Below are positions 55,473 to 64,000 of a DNA stretch of 64,000 nucleotides, piece by piece (position 1 is the first letter of the stretch; each line of letters starts with the position of its first letter). Source of the DNA: Ancylobacter dichloromethanicus (GTDB taxonomy: Bacteria; Pseudomonadota; Alphaproteobacteria; Rhizobiales; Xanthobacteraceae); contig NZ_JAHBGC010000017.1 of the NCBI RefSeq assembly GCF_018390645.1, positions 1-64,000 of the forward strand. The letters run 5' to 3'. The notes beneath the pieces were generated by a model. That model did not search any database. It was not told the origin of the DNA and was given only the letters and a program-made list of their open reading frames with translations. A program made the translations under genes and the position numbers.

Positions 55473-58448
55473 CTACTCCGCCGCCTCCAGCGTGCGTGCC
55501 GGCGTGCCGGCCCGTGCCGCGGCAAGGCTCTGCGCCAGCACCTGCACCACATGCACCGCGTCGCGGCCGGCGCCGTCATGGATCTGATGGCGGCAGGAGG
55601 TGCCGTCGGCCACCACCAGCGTTCCCGCCTCCGCCTCGCGCACCGCCGGCAGCAGCGACAATTCGGCCATGGCGAGCGAGGTGTCGATGGTCTCGGCGTG
55701 ATAGCCGAAGGCACCCGCCATGCCGCAGCAGCTCGACTCCACCGTCTCCACCTGCAGCCCCGGCACAAGGCGCAGCGCCTTCTCCACCGCGCCCATGGCG
55801 CCGAACGCCTTCTGGTGGCAATGGCCGTGCAGCAGCGCCTTCTCGGCCAGCGGGGCGAGCGGCAGGTCGAAGCGGCCGGCGTCGATCTCGCGGGCGATGA
55901 ACTCCTCGATCAGCAGCGCATGGGCGGACAGCGTCTGCGTCCCCTCCCCCGGCAGCATGGAGGGCAGTTCGTCGCGGAAGGCGAGCAGGCAGCTCGGCTC
56001 CAGCCCCACCACCGGCACGCCGCGAGCCACGAACGGGGCGTAGGTCTCGACCACCCGCCGCGCCTCGGCCCGCGCCTCGTCGACGAGGCCGGCGGAGAGG
56101 AAGGTGCGCCCGCAGCACAAGGCGCGGCGGTTGCCGTCGACGGGGCGCGGCATGTGCACCCGGTAGCCGGCGGCGACCAGCACCTCCAGCGCGGCGACGA
56201 CGTTTTCCTTCTCGAACCAGCGGTTGAAGGTGTCGGCGAACAGCACCACCTCGCGCCCGCCCTCCGGCCCGAAGGCGACGGCGTCCTCGTGGAAGGCGTC
56301 TCGCCGCCAGCGCGGCAGGGTGCGGCGGGCGCTGAACTGGGCGAGAATCTCCGAGAACTTCGCCGCCCCCGGCAGCCGGTCGCGCAGGTTCAGCAGCCAC
56401 GGCACCCTCGATGCCGCCGCCGCGTAATGCGGCATGTAGGCGACCAGGCGCTGGTGCAGGGTGATGCCCCTGGCCTTGGCCCGCGCCGCCAGCGCCTCGA
56501 TCTTCATCTTGGCCATGTCGACACCGGTCGGGCATTCGCGCCGGCAGCCCTTGCAGGAGACGCAGAGCTTGAGCGTCTCCATCATCTCGTCGGAGGCCAG
56601 CGCGCCCTCGCCGAGCCGGCCGGAGATGGCGAGCCGCAGCGTGTTGGCGCGCCCGCGCGTCACGTCGCGCTCATTGCGGGTGACGCGGTAGCTCGGGCAC
56701 ATCACCCCGGCCACCGCCTTGCGGCAGGCGCCGTTGTTGTTGCACATCTCGATGGCGCCCTGCAGGCCGCCGCCCTCGCCGGAATAGCCCGACCAGTCGA
56801 GCGCCGCCGCGATCGGCGCCACCTTGTAGTCGGGGGCGTAGCGGAACAGGCTGCGGTCGTCGAATTTCGGGGCGCGCACGATCTTGCCGGGATTGTACAA
56901 ACCGCCGGGGTCGAAGCGGTCCTTCACCTCCTCGAAGGCGCGGACGATCCGCGCGCCGAACATGCTCTCGTGGAATTCCGAGCGCACGATGCCGTCGCCA
57001 TGCTCGCCGGAATGCGAGCCCTTGTACGCGCGCACCATGGCGAACGCTTCCTCGGCGATGGCGCGCATCGCCTTGACATCCTTCTCCAGCCGCAGATTGA
57101 GCACCGGGCGCACATGCAGGCAGCCCTCCGAGGCGTGGGCGTACCAGGTGCCCCTGGTGCCATTGCGCTCGAACACGTCGGTCAGCCGCGCCGTGTAGTC
57201 GGCGAGATGCGGCAGCGGCACCGCGCAATCCTCGACGAAGGAGACCGGCTTGCCCGCCTGCTTCATCGACATCATGATGTTGAGTCCCGAGGTGCGCACA
57301 TCGGCGATGGCCGCCTGCAGCCCCGCCTCGCGCACCGGGACGACGCCGCCCCAGCGGGCACCGTCGCGGTCCCAGCCGAAACCGAGATCGCCCATCGTGT
57401 CTTCGAGCAGCTTCAGCCGGCGCTCGTTCTCGGCCTCGTCCTCGGCGAACTCGACCAGCAGGATGGCGTCGGGCGTGCCGCGCACGAACTGCTTCAGCGT
57501 CGCCTGGAACATCGGGATCTCGCCGGCCAGCGCCAGCAGGGTGGCATCCACCAGCTCGACCGCGATGGGCTTGAGCTTCACCAGATGCTGCGCGGCGTCC
57601 ATCGCCTGGTAGAAGCTGCCGAAATGGCAGGCGCCGATGACCTTCTTGCCGATGAGCGGCCACAGCTTCAGCTCGATGCGGGTGGAATAGGCGAGCGTGC
57701 CCTCCGAGCCGACCAGAATATGGGCGAGATTGGCACCGCGCTCGTTGGGCACCAGCGCGTCGAGATTGTAGCCGCCGACCCGGCGCTGCACGGCGGGAAA
57801 GCGCGCCGCCACCTCGCCGGCCTCGCGGGTGCCGAGGTCGAACAGGTCGCGGGCGAGCGGGGCCAGCGGCGAATCGAGCGGCAGGCTGGAGAGGTTGTGG
57901 TCCACCGCGCCGAAATGCGCCTTGGCGCCGTCGGCCAGCATGGCGTCGATGGAGAGCACATTGTCGCGCATCGTGCCGTAGCGCAGCGAGCGCCCGCCGC
58001 AACTGTTGTTGCCGGCCATGCCGCCGATGGTGGCGCGGCTCGCGGTGGACACGTCCACGGGAAACCACAGCCCGTGCTTCCTAAGCGCCCGGTTGAGGTC
58101 GTCGAGCACGATGCCCGGCTCGACCACGCAGCGCCGGTTTTCGACATCGAGTTCCAACACCCGGTTGAGGTGTTTGGAACCGTCGACCACCAGCGAATCG
58201 TTGATGGTCTGCCCGCATTGCGAGGTGCCGCCGCCGCGCGGGGTGACGGGAATCCCTTCCGCCCGCGCCAGCGCGATGGCGCGTTCCGCCTCCTCGGTGG
58301 TGCGCGGCACCACCACGCCCAGCGGCATGATCTGATAAAATGAGGCGTCGGTGGCGTAGCGTCCGCGATTGAAGCGGTCGAACCACACATCTCCCGAAAC
58401 TTCCGCTTTCAGACGCCGCTCCAGACCGGGCGTCAGCCGTGCCGCCAT
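55473..58448 (-). CDS. FAD-linked D-2-hydroxyacid dehydrogenase with Fe-S and CCG domains (YdiJ/D2HGDH-like)
   Basis: 991 residues. N-terminal FAD-binding PCMH fold (IPVTPRGGGTSQCGQTIN..WFPVDVSTASRATIGGMAGNNSCGGRSLRYGTM), FAD-oxidase C-terminal domain (ERNGTRGTWYAHASEGCLHVRP..SHSGEHGDGIVRSEF), then cysteine clusters MCNNNGACRKAVAGVMCPSY and CVSCKGCRRECPTG, and two CCG-type motifs (CCGRTFLS; SSCCGMAGAFG). Such fused proteins oxidise D-2-hydroxyglutarate, D-lactate or related acids and pass electrons to quinone or cytochrome. I start at 58448 (MAARLTPG), with GAAGG upstream. Divergent from sgaA. Confidence 0.88.
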   Translation of the reverse strand: MAARLTPGLERRLKAEVSGDVWFDRFNRGRYATDASFYQIMPLGVVVPRTTEEAERAIALARAEGIPVTPRGGGTSQCGQTINDSLVVDGSKHLNRVLELDVENRRCVVEPGIVLDDLNRALRKHGLWFPVDVSTASRATIGGMAGNNSCGGRSLRYGTMRDNVLSIDAMLADGAKAHFGAVDHNLSSLPLDSPLAPLARDLFDLGTREAGEVAARFPAVQRRVGGYNLDALVPNERGANLAHILVGSEGTLAYSTRIELKLWPLIGKKVIGACHFGSFYQAMDAAQHLVKLKPIAVELVDATLLALAGEIPMFQATLKQFVRGTPDAILLVEFAEDEAENERRLKLLEDTMGDLGFGWDRDGARWGGVVPVREAGLQAAIADVRTSGLNIMMSMKQAGKPVSFVEDCAVPLPHLADYTARLTDVFERNGTRGTWYAHASEGCLHVRPVLNLRLEKDVKAMRAIAEEAFAMVRAYKGSHSGEHGDGIVRSEFHESMFGARIVRAFEEVKDRFDPGGLYNPGKIVRAPKFDDRSLFRYAPDYKVAPIAAALDWSGYSGEGGGLQGAIEMCNNNGACRKAVAGVMCPSYRVTRNERDVTRGRANTLRLAISGRLGEGALASDEMMETLKLCVSCKGCRRECPTGVDMAKMKIEALAARAKARGITLHQRLVAYMPHYAAAASRVPWLLNLRDRLPGAAKFSEILAQFSARRTLPRWRRDAFHEDAVAFGPEGGREVVLFADTFNRWFEKENVVAALEVLVAAGYRVHMPRPVDGNRRALCCGRTFLSAGLVDEARAEARRVVETYAPFVARGVPVVGLEPSCLLAFRDELPSMLPGEGTQTLSAHALLIEEFIAREIDAGRFDLPLAPLAEKALLHGHCHQKAFGAMGAVEKALRLVPGLQVETVESSCCGMAGAFGYHAETIDTSLAMAELSLLPAVREAEAGTLVVADGTSCRHQIHDGAGRDAVHVVQVLAQSLAAARAGTPARTLEAAE

Positions 58449-58512
58449 AATGCCTTCACTCCCTCGCGCCCGCATTGGAGGCGCCGGCGGCCTCCCCATG
58501 GACTTGAACGCA

Positions 58513-58539
58513 TTTTGCATTCATAATTCATTTATGCAA
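58513..58539. promoter_or_regulatory. 19-bp shared element with inverted TTGCAT/ATGCAA arms
   Basis: TTTTGCATTCATAATTCAT at 58513-58531 is the same 19 bases as upstream of dctP. Here TTGCAT (58515-58520) is mirrored by ATGCAA (58534-58539), giving a palindrome with a 13-base centre. It lies in the 184-base region between the divergent dehydrogenase and aminotransferase genes. Confidence 0.7.
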
Positions 58540-58632
58540 GATGAGACGCGCCGGGGCCCATGTCCGGCACGCCTGTCTGCCGTCCGTGAAGAGGCGCGCG
58601 CATCAACGGCGCCGACCAAGGGAGAGAAGAGA

Positions 58633-59838
58633 ATGTCCACCAATGCCGCCCGGGTCGCGGGTCGTCATTTTCTGCAGATTCCGGGGCCGACCCCGGTGCC
58701 CGACCGCATCCTGCGCGCGATGGACATGCCGACCATCGACCACCGCGGCCCCGAGTTCCAGAAACTCGGCAAGCGCGTTCTGGAAGGCATGAAGAGCGTC
58801 TTCAAGACCGCCAACCCGGTCATCATCTACCCCGCTTCCGGCACCGGCGCGTGGGAAGCCGCGCTTGCCAACGTGCTCTCGGCCGGCGACAAGGTGCTGA
58901 TGTTCGAGACCGGGCATTTCGCCACGCTGTGGAAGAACATGGCGATCAAGCTCGGCCTGCACCCGATCTTCATCGAGTCCGACTGGCGCATCGGCGCCGA
59001 TGCCGACGCCATCGAGGCGCGCCTGCGCGAGGACAAGGCCCACGAGATCAAGGCGGTCTGCGTCGTCCACAATGAGACCTCTACCGGCTGCATCTCGCTC
59101 ATCCCCGAGGTCCGCAAGGCCATCGACGCCGCCGGCCACCCGGCACTACTGCTGGTCGACACCATTTCCTCGCTGGCCTCGATCGACTTCCGCCACGACG
59201 AGTGGGGCGTCGATGTCACCGTCTCCGGCTCGCAGAAGGGCCTGATGCTGCCGCCCGGCCTCTCCTTCAACGCCATCTCCGACAAGGCGCTGGCGGCGGC
59301 GAAGAAGTCGACCACGCCCAAGCTGTTCTGGTCGTGGGAGGAGATGCTGCCGCATAACGAGAAGGGCTTCTTCCCCTACACGCCCGGCACCAACCTGCTC
59401 TACGGCCTCGCCGAGGCCATCGACATGCTGCACGAGGAAGGGCTCGACAACGTCTTCGCCCGCCATGACCGCCATGCCGAGGCCACCCGCCGCGCGGTGC
59501 GTGCCTGGGGGCTGGAAGTGCTCTGTCGCGAGCCGAAATACTACTCGTCCTCGCTGACCGCCGTCATGATGCCGGACGGCCACGACGCCGACGCCTTCCG
59601 CGAGAAGACGCTGAACCATTTCGACATGTCGCTCGGCACCGGCCTCACCAAGCTGTCCGGCCGGGTGTTCCGCATCGGCCATCTCGGCGACACCAACGAC
59701 CTCACCATGCTCGGCGCGCTCTCGGGCGTCGAGATGGGGCTTTCGGTCGCCGGCGTGCCGCACAGGAAGGGCGGCGCCCAGGCGGCGATGGACTACCTCG
59801 CCGAATGCGCCGCGAACCCGATGAGCGCCGCGGCGTGA
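58633..59838 (+). CDS. sgaA: Serine-glyoxylate aminotransferase (class V PLP)
   Basis: 401 residues. Transfers the amino group of serine to glyoxylate, giving hydroxypyruvate and glycine. Seen: IPGPTPVPDRILRAM, YPASGTGAWEAAL, LVDTISSLASI with D176, and SGSQKGLMLPPGL with the PLP lysine K202. Closest in feel to SgaA of methylotrophic Hyphomicrobiales. AAGAGA precedes the ATG at 58633. Neighbours suggest that glyoxylate formed or consumed nearby is the link. Confidence 0.92.
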   Translation: MSTNAARVAGRHFLQIPGPTPVPDRILRAMDMPTIDHRGPEFQKLGKRVLEGMKSVFKTANPVIIYPASGTGAWEAALANVLSAGDKVLMFETGHFATLWKNMAIKLGLHPIFIESDWRIGADADAIEARLREDKAHEIKAVCVVHNETSTGCISLIPEVRKAIDAAGHPALLLVDTISSLASIDFRHDEWGVDVTVSGSQKGLMLPPGLSFNAISDKALAAAKKSTTPKLFWSWEEMLPHNEKGFFPYTPGTNLLYGLAEAIDMLHEEGLDNVFARHDRHAEATRRAVRAWGLEVLCREPKYYSSSLTAVMMPDGHDADAFREKTLNHFDMSLGTGLTKLSGRVFRIGHLGDTNDLTMLGALSGVEMGLSVAGVPHRKGGAQAAMDYLAECAANPMSAAA

Positions 59839-59965
59839 TTCCAACAGCTCCGGCCGGCACGCGAGGTTCGTCGACCTTGCGAAATTCGCCCGCCGGGGCG
59901 ATTTAAGGGTATTGGACAACATATCTGCCGCGCCCTCCCGGCGCGGCGATTCGGAGTTTCGCCTT

Positions 59966-60652
59966 ATGGCGATGTCGGACACGGCCATCATTCCCCGGCG
60001 CAGCCTGCATGACGAGCTGGCGGCGCAGCTGCGCGACATGCTGATGCGCGGGGACCTGAAGGCCGGCGACAAGATTTCCGAGCAGGCCCTGTGCCAGCGC
60101 TTCGGCGTCTCGCGCACCCCGCTGCGCGAGGCGCTGAAGGTGCTGGCCAATGAGGGGCTGGTGATTCTCTCGCCTAATCGCGGCGCCAGCGTCGCCCGGG
60201 TCTCGCCCGACGAGGTGGACGAACTCTTCCCCATCATGGGTGCGCTGGAGGCGCTTGCCGGCGAGGCCGCCTGCCTGCGGGCCACCGACGCCGACGTCGC
60301 CCGCGTGCAGGCCATGCATGACGAGATGCTGGCGCATTACCGCGCCGGCGACCCCGCCGCCTATCTCAGGCTCAACCGCGCGATCCACGAAGCCTTCTTC
60401 GACATCGCCGGCAATCATGCGCTGACCCAGCTCTACCAGACCCTGATGGTGCGCATCCACGCCGTGCGCTTCATCGCCCAGAAGTCCAGCGAACGCTGGC
60501 GCGAGGCGGTGAACGACCATGAGGAGATGATGGCCGCGCTGAAGGCGCGCGACGGTGCCCGGCTCGGCACCGTCCTCAAGGAGCACCTGCGCCACAAGGC
60601 GGCGATGGTGCATGAATCGCTCGATCTCCCCAGCTCCCGCGCCGCCGAATAG
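59966..60652 (+). CDS. GntR-family regulator, FCD domain (first)
   Basis: 228 residues. Winged helix at about 10-78 (LHDELAAQLRDMLMRGDLKAGDKISEQALCQRFGVSRTPLREALKVLANEGLV), then the all-helical FCD ligand domain (MGALEALAGEAACLRATDADVARVQAMHDEMLAHY..YLRLNRAIHEAFFDIAGNHALTQLYQTL..DHEEMMAALKARDGARLGTVLKEHL) with the Asp/His metal-binding positions typical of the family. ATG at 59966 with GGAG upstream; 59972 is an alternative. It is close to a second paralogue at 62192 and is a likely controller of this cluster. Confidence 0.88.
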   Translation: MAMSDTAIIPRRSLHDELAAQLRDMLMRGDLKAGDKISEQALCQRFGVSRTPLREALKVLANEGLVILSPNRGASVARVSPDEVDELFPIMGALEALAGEAACLRATDADVARVQAMHDEMLAHYRAGDPAAYLRLNRAIHEAFFDIAGNHALTQLYQTLMVRIHAVRFIAQKSSERWREAVNDHEEMMAALKARDGARLGTVLKEHLRHKAAMVHESLDLPSSRAAE

Positions 60653-60678
60653 GGCCTCGTCGCACCCCGTCGCGTCGC

Positions 60679-60768
60679 GTCATCCCGGACGATCGAAGGC
60701 CGGCCCGGGATTGTCGCCATGCGGGCGGGCGATCCCGGCTGTGCGGCTTCGCCTCCGGCAGGGATGAC
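60679..60768. repeat. GTCATCCC..GGGATGAC extragenic palindrome
   Basis: Starts GTCATCCCGG and ends GGGATGAC, with inner GGCCGGCCCGGGATTG.. and GGGCGATCCCGG pairs. Same family of dispersed elements as 4200-4404. It lies between the regulator and the convergent azoreductase gene, where it may also stop transcription. Confidence 0.6.
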
Positions 60769-60807
60769 ACGTGAAAGGGGCGGGACGCTCGGCCGCGCCC
60801 CCTGCCC

Positions 60808-61407
60808 TCACGCTGCCTTCAGTTCGCCCGCACTGCGCAGCGCGCCCTCAAGGGCCGCCTCGCGCCGGCCGGCGGCGATGCCGTCGGCGACGATGAATTC
60901 CGGCTCGATGCCGACGAAGCCGAACACCCAGCGCAGATAGGTCTCGGCGTGCTCGGCCACCGCCGCGAAGGCCGGGTCGGCATAGTTGCCGCCGCGCGCC
61001 AGCGCCACGATCACCCGCTTGCCGGCCGCCAGACCGGTCACCGCGCCGTCCGCGCGATAGGCGAAGGTCTTGCCCGGCACCAAGATGCGGTCGATCCAGG
61101 CGCGCAACTGGGTGGGGATGGAGAAATTGTACATCGGCGCGCCGACCACGACGATGTCGGCGGCGAGAAAGTCGTCGAGCGCCTGCTGGCTGGCCGCATC
61201 GCCCTTGCCGCCCGACAGCGGGTGGTCGGCCGGCATGCTCGCCGGCGTGGCGTGCGGCAGCGGATCGGCCGCGAGATCGCGATAGACAACGTTGAGCGAG
61301 GGGTCGGCCGCGGCCAGCCGCGCCACGATGGCGGCGCTGACCTGCCGGCTCACCGAATGGCCGCCGAGAATGGAGGAGTCGAGATGCAGAAGCGTCTTGC
61401 TGGACAT
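60808..61407 (-). CDS. FMN-dependent NADH-azoreductase (AzoR-like)
   Basis: 199 residues, flavodoxin-like fold. [56 protein letters not shown] and [11 protein letters not shown] are AzoR signatures for FMN binding. Reduces quinones and azo compounds. Start at 61407; no strong Shine-Dalgarno seen. Divergent from an HxlR regulator, the usual pairing for quinone or electrophile stress control. Confidence 0.9.
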   Translation of the reverse strand: MSSKTLLHLDSSILGGHSVSRQVSAAIVARLAAADPSLNVVYRDLAADPLPHATPASMPADHPLSGGKGDAASQQALDDFLAADIVVVGAPMYNFSIPTQLRAWIDRILVPGKTFAYRADGAVTGLAAGKRVIVALARGGNYADPAFAAVAEHAETYLRWVFGFVGIEPEFIVADGIAAGRREAALEGALRSAGELKAA

Positions 61408-61513
61408 GGTGGGGTACCGTGGCTCCATGGTTACGATTTGTTACCTGGACTAATTACGTACCTACCACTACAGTGCGCAAGAACGCACATCGATCAACCT
61501 GAGGCACATCGAA

Positions 61514-61930
61514 GTGACTGAGGAACATGACCATTTCCACACCGAGGGCTGCCTCGGGATCAGCCGCGTGCTCGCCCGCATCGGCGACAAATGGAGCGTG
61601 CTCATCGTCATGCTGCTCGCCGACGGGCCGCGCCGCTTCAACGAGATGAAGCGCATGATCGACGGCATCTCCCAGCGCATGCTCACCCTCACGCTGCGCG
61701 GGCTGGAGCGCGACGGGCTGGTCTCGCGCACGGTGTTCCCGAGCATTCCGCCCCGGGTGGATTACGAACTGACGCCGCTCGGCCATTCGCTGCGCGAGCC
61801 GGTGATGGCGCTCGGCCAATGGGCGCAGGCGAACCTCGTCGGCATCGCCGAGGCGCAGGCCGAATTCGACCGCCGCAGCGCCGACGCGGCCGCCGAACCG
61901 CCGCTTCAGCGCGCGGCGGGCATGCGGTAG
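61514..61930 (+). CDS. HxlR-family regulator (YodB/QorR-like)
   Basis: 138 residues from a GTG start. [78 protein letters not shown] is the HxlR winged helix. The cysteine near residue 13, just before the first helix, matches the redox-sensing cysteine of YodB/QorR-type proteins. Divergent from the azoreductase gene; the 106-base AT-rich gap with repeated GTTACC/GTACCT words is its likely operator. Confidence 0.88.
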   Translation: MTEEHDHFHTEGCLGISRVLARIGDKWSVLIVMLLADGPRRFNEMKRMIDGISQRMLTLTLRGLERDGLVSRTVFPSIPPRVDYELTPLGHSLREPVMALGQWAQANLVGIAEAQAEFDRRSADAAAEPPLQRAAGMR

Positions 61931-62034
61931 CGCCTCCCGCGCGCCTTCCTTGATGGAGGCCCGCCGGGCGGGCCCTCGCGCGCAGCGCGCGGACGCATAC
62001 GCTCCGCGCCAACGGTCGAACGTTCTGCGTATAT

Positions 62035-62048
62035 AATTATTGATGCAA
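62035..62048. promoter_or_regulatory. Operator-like AATTATTGATGCAA upstream of the second GntR gene
   Basis: Differs by two bases from AATTATGAATGCAA, the reverse complement of the core of the 52241 and 58513 elements. It lies in an AT-rich patch about 145 bases before the GntR start and shares its first ten bases (AATTATTGAT) with the site before the CoA-transferase gene. Confidence 0.5.
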
Positions 62049-62191
62049 TTTGTGGGATGCGCTAGCTTTCGGCCGGCGTAGCGCGAGCCCCCGGCCGCGC
62101 CGGCGTGATTGTCTTCCCGACGCCGGCGATTCCCGGTTATCCTTCGGTCAGGAAACGCACAGGCTCGCAGAAGCCGCCAGGGAAACAACGC

Positions 62192-62917
62192 ATGCCGTCT
62201 GCCCCCATCATCCGTCATTCTCTCCACGAGTCCCTCGTGGCGCCGCTGCGGGAGATGATCCTGCAGGGCGAACTGCGGCCGGGCGAGAAGGTGCCGGAGG
62301 AACAGCTCTGCGAGCGCTTCGGCGTGTCGCGCACGCCGATCCGCGAGGCGCTGAAGGTGCTGGCGGCGGAGGGCGTGCTGCAGATCCTGCCGCATCGCGG
62401 CGCCATCGTCGCCCGCATCACCGAGGAGCAGATCGAGGAACTGTTTCCGATCATGGCCTCGCTGGAGCGCCTCGCCGGCTTGCTCGCCTGCGCCCGTGCC
62501 TCGGATGCCGACATCGCCCGCGTCCGCGCCCTGCACGACCGGATGATGGAGCATTTCGAAAAGGGCGAGGAAGCCGAATATCTGCGCCACAACCGGCTGA
62601 TCCACGAATCCTTCTTCGAGATCGCCGACAATGTGACGCTGTCCGCCTTCTACCAGCAGATCCTCACCCGCATCCACGCCTGCCGCTTTGTGGTGCGCAA
62701 GAGCCGCGAGCACTGGGCGGCGGCGGTGATCGAGCACAAGGCGATGATCGAGGCGCTGGAGGCGCGCGACGCCCCGCGCCTCGCCGAGCTGCTGGAAAGC
62801 CACGTCATGGGCACCACGGCCGGCATCGCCCGTGCTTTCATCCAGCGCACCATCGCCAGCGCCGCCGGTCAGCCCGCGCCGCGCGCGAGGCGGGCCGCCG
62901 CCCCCCAGGGCGCCTGA
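62192..62917 (+). CDS. GntR-family regulator, FCD domain (second)
   Basis: 241 residues. Same architecture as the regulator at 59966: winged helix (LVAPLREMILQGELRPGEKVPEEQLCERFGVSRTPIREALKVLAAEGVLQILPHRGAIVARI) and FCD domain (MASLERLAGLLACARASDADIARVRALHDRMMEHF..NRLIHESFFEIADNVTLSAFYQQIL). The two are clear paralogues. ATG at 62192 with GGGA upstream. It precedes and probably controls the CoA-transferase gene. Confidence 0.88.
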   Translation: MPSAPIIRHSLHESLVAPLREMILQGELRPGEKVPEEQLCERFGVSRTPIREALKVLAAEGVLQILPHRGAIVARITEEQIEELFPIMASLERLAGLLACARASDADIARVRALHDRMMEHFEKGEEAEYLRHNRLIHESFFEIADNVTLSAFYQQILTRIHACRFVVRKSREHWAAAVIEHKAMIEALEARDAPRLAELLESHVMGTTAGIARAFIQRTIASAAGQPAPRARRAAAPQGA

Positions 62918-62961
62918 GCGACCGGCGCCCGCCAAGAGATGGCGTCGCCTTGAGTGTCTGT

Positions 62962-62980
62962 AATTATTGATTGTGCATTC
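62962..62980. promoter_or_regulatory. Operator-like AATTATTGATTGTGCATTC before the CoA-transferase gene
   Basis: Shares AATTATTGAT with the site upstream of the second GntR gene, and TGCATTC with the 19-base dctP/sgaA element. Located 32 bases before the CoA-transferase start, a promoter-overlapping position. Confidence 0.5.
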
Positions 62981-63011
62981 GGGCTCAGGCCCACCGCAGA
63001 AAGGAAAGCCG

Positions 63012-64000
63012 ATGAGCGATGTTCTGGATCAGGCCCGCGAAACGCCCGCCGCGCCGCAGCGCGCGGCCGGGACCCAATCCGCCGCTCGCCCGCTGCCGCT
63101 GGCCGGCGTGCGGGTGCTCGATGTCAGCCAGGTGATGGCCGGCCCCTATAGCTGCATGCTGCTCGGCGATCTCGGTGCCGACGTCATCAAGATCGAGCCG
63201 CCCGGCACCGGCGACCAGACCCGCGGGGCGATGGGCTTCAAGATGAAGGGGCCCGACAGCATGGGCTTCCTCAACATGAACCGCAACAAGCGCTCGGTCG
63301 CCATCAACCTGAAGAGCGAGGCCGGCCGCGAGCTGTTCTACGAGCTTGTCAAGACCGCCGACATCCTGGTCGAGAACTACCGGCCCGGGGTGATGAAGAA
63401 GCTGAAATGCGACTATGAGACGGTGGCGAAGTACAATCCCCGCCTCGTCTACGCCTCCATCTCCGGCTTCGGCCAGACCGGCCCCTGGGCCGGGCGCCCC
63501 GGCTTCGACCTGATGGCGCAGGCCATGTCCGGGGTGATGAGCGTCACCGGCCACCCCGGCGGCCCACCGGTGAAGGCCGGCGTGCCGGTGGCCGACATCG
63601 GCTGCGGCCTGTTCGCCACCTATGCCGTGCTCGGCGCCTATATCGGCGCCAAGAACACCGGCGAGGGCCAGTATATCGACGCCTCGCTGTTCGAAGCGGC
63701 GCTGGCCTTCTCCGTCTGGGACATCTCGGAATATTGGGGACGGGGCACACAGCCGATCCCTCTCGGCACCGCCAACCGCATGACCGCCCCCTATCAGGCG
63801 GTGAAGTCGCAGGACGGCTATTTCGTCATGGGCGCCACCAGCCAGAAGCTGTGGCTGCAGCTGTGCGAGACGCTGGAGCGCCCCGACCTCGCCGCCGACC
63901 CCCGCTTCACCGCCATTCCCGACCGCCTCGACCACCGCGAGGAACTCATCGCCGAGCTGGAAAAGACCTTCGTCACCCGCACCTCGGACGAATGGGTGGA
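63012..64000 (+). CDS. CaiB/BaiF family CoA-transferase (type III), cut by the window end
   Basis: First 329 residues of a protein expected to have about 400. GVRVLDVSQVMAGPYSCMLLGDLGADVIKIEPPGTGDQTRG, NMNRNKRSVAINLKSEAGRELFYELVKTADILVENYRPGVMKKL, SISGFGQTGPWAGRPGFDLMAQAMSGVMSVTG and GQYIDASLFEAALAF (with the catalytic aspartate) are class III signatures. Moves CoA between carboxylic acids such as oxalate/formyl-CoA or succinyl-CoA/hydroxy acid pairs; which one is unknown. AAAGGAA precedes the ATG. Confidence 0.92.
   Translation, partial: MSDVLDQARETPAAPQRAAGTQSAARPLPLAGVRVLDVSQVMAGPYSCMLLGDLGADVIKIEPPGTGDQTRGAMGFKMKGPDSMGFLNMNRNKRSVAINLKSEAGRELFYELVKTADILVENYRPGVMKKLKCDYETVAKYNPRLVYASISGFGQTGPWAGRPGFDLMAQAMSGVMSVTGHPGGPPVKAGVPVADIGCGLFATYAVLGAYIGAKNTGEGQYIDASLFEAALAFSVWDISEYWGRGTQPIPLGTANRMTAPYQAVKSQDGYFVMGATSQKLWLQLCETLERPDLAADPRFTAIPDRLDHREELIAELEKTFVTRTSDEWV

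Noticed and set aside
55551..58343. 930-codon plus-strand frame opposite the FAD/Fe-S dehydrogenase
   Set aside because: The minus strand carries all FAD and iron-sulfur motifs; the plus frame is His/Arg-rich shadow text.

Overview
The window is a high-G+C alphaproteobacterial chromosome segment. A Hyphomicrobiales host (Xanthobacteraceae-like: Ancylobacter, Starkeya, Xanthobacter) is an inference from gene content, namely the C-P lyase operon with an HutC-type PhnF, BA14K proteins, serine-glyoxylate aminotransferase and the dispersed GTCATCC..GGATGAC repeats. Coordinates 1-12.6 kb and 50.9-64 kb are host DNA. The 38.3 kb in between is a complete-looking prophage.

Left host arm: the end of a truncated acyltransferase; a phosphonate C-P lyase operon phnGHIJKLMN on the minus strand with phnF divergent and a 22-bp palindromic operator between them; a PPOX-type flavoprotein; an FMN-dependent alpha-hydroxy acid oxidase; a membrane protein; a metallophosphoesterase; a Nudix hydrolase; and tRNA-Met(CAT) with a clear promoter.

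Prophage (12559-50889): it is inserted in the 3' part of the tRNA-Met gene and flanked by a perfect 47-bp direct repeat (attL/attR). Layout: integrase plus a seven-gene minus-strand operon of small DNA-binding and unknown proteins; a small membrane gene; a repressor without the S24 catalytic residues, opposite a Cro-like protein, with TGCAGAT operators; an early plus-strand operon (HTH/DnaA-domain-IV-like protein, ParB-like protein, toprim primase, large ATPase/helicase); a 225-bp array of twelve GACAC iterons; small and large terminase; then a T7/podovirus-type virion module (connector, scaffold, capsid, tail tubes A and B, three internal virion proteins, fibre). Between the internal virion gene and the fibre gene sit three small minus-strand membrane/secreted genes and a P22-type antirepressor, the same position that immI (sieA-mnt-arc-ant) has in phage P22. 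The lysis cassette contains a GH108 endolysin, an inner-membrane spanin and an outer-membrane lipoprotein spanin nested in another frame. Late genes share a promoter-like motif, TTGACC-N15-CAYNCT, followed by hairpins that overlap the ribosome binding site. No phage RNA polymerase or DNA polymerase was seen.

Right host arm: a BA14K protein, an HbpS/GlcG-like protein divergent from a TRAP transporter dctPQM, a 991-residue FAD/Fe-S D-2-hydroxyacid dehydrogenase divergent from serine-glyoxylate aminotransferase, two FCD-type GntR regulators, an azoreductase/HxlR pair, and the start of a CaiB/BaiF CoA-transferase. An identical 19-bp sequence lies in both divergent promoter regions, which suggests one regulon for uptake and oxidation of a small hydroxy acid; the substrate cannot be read from the sequence.
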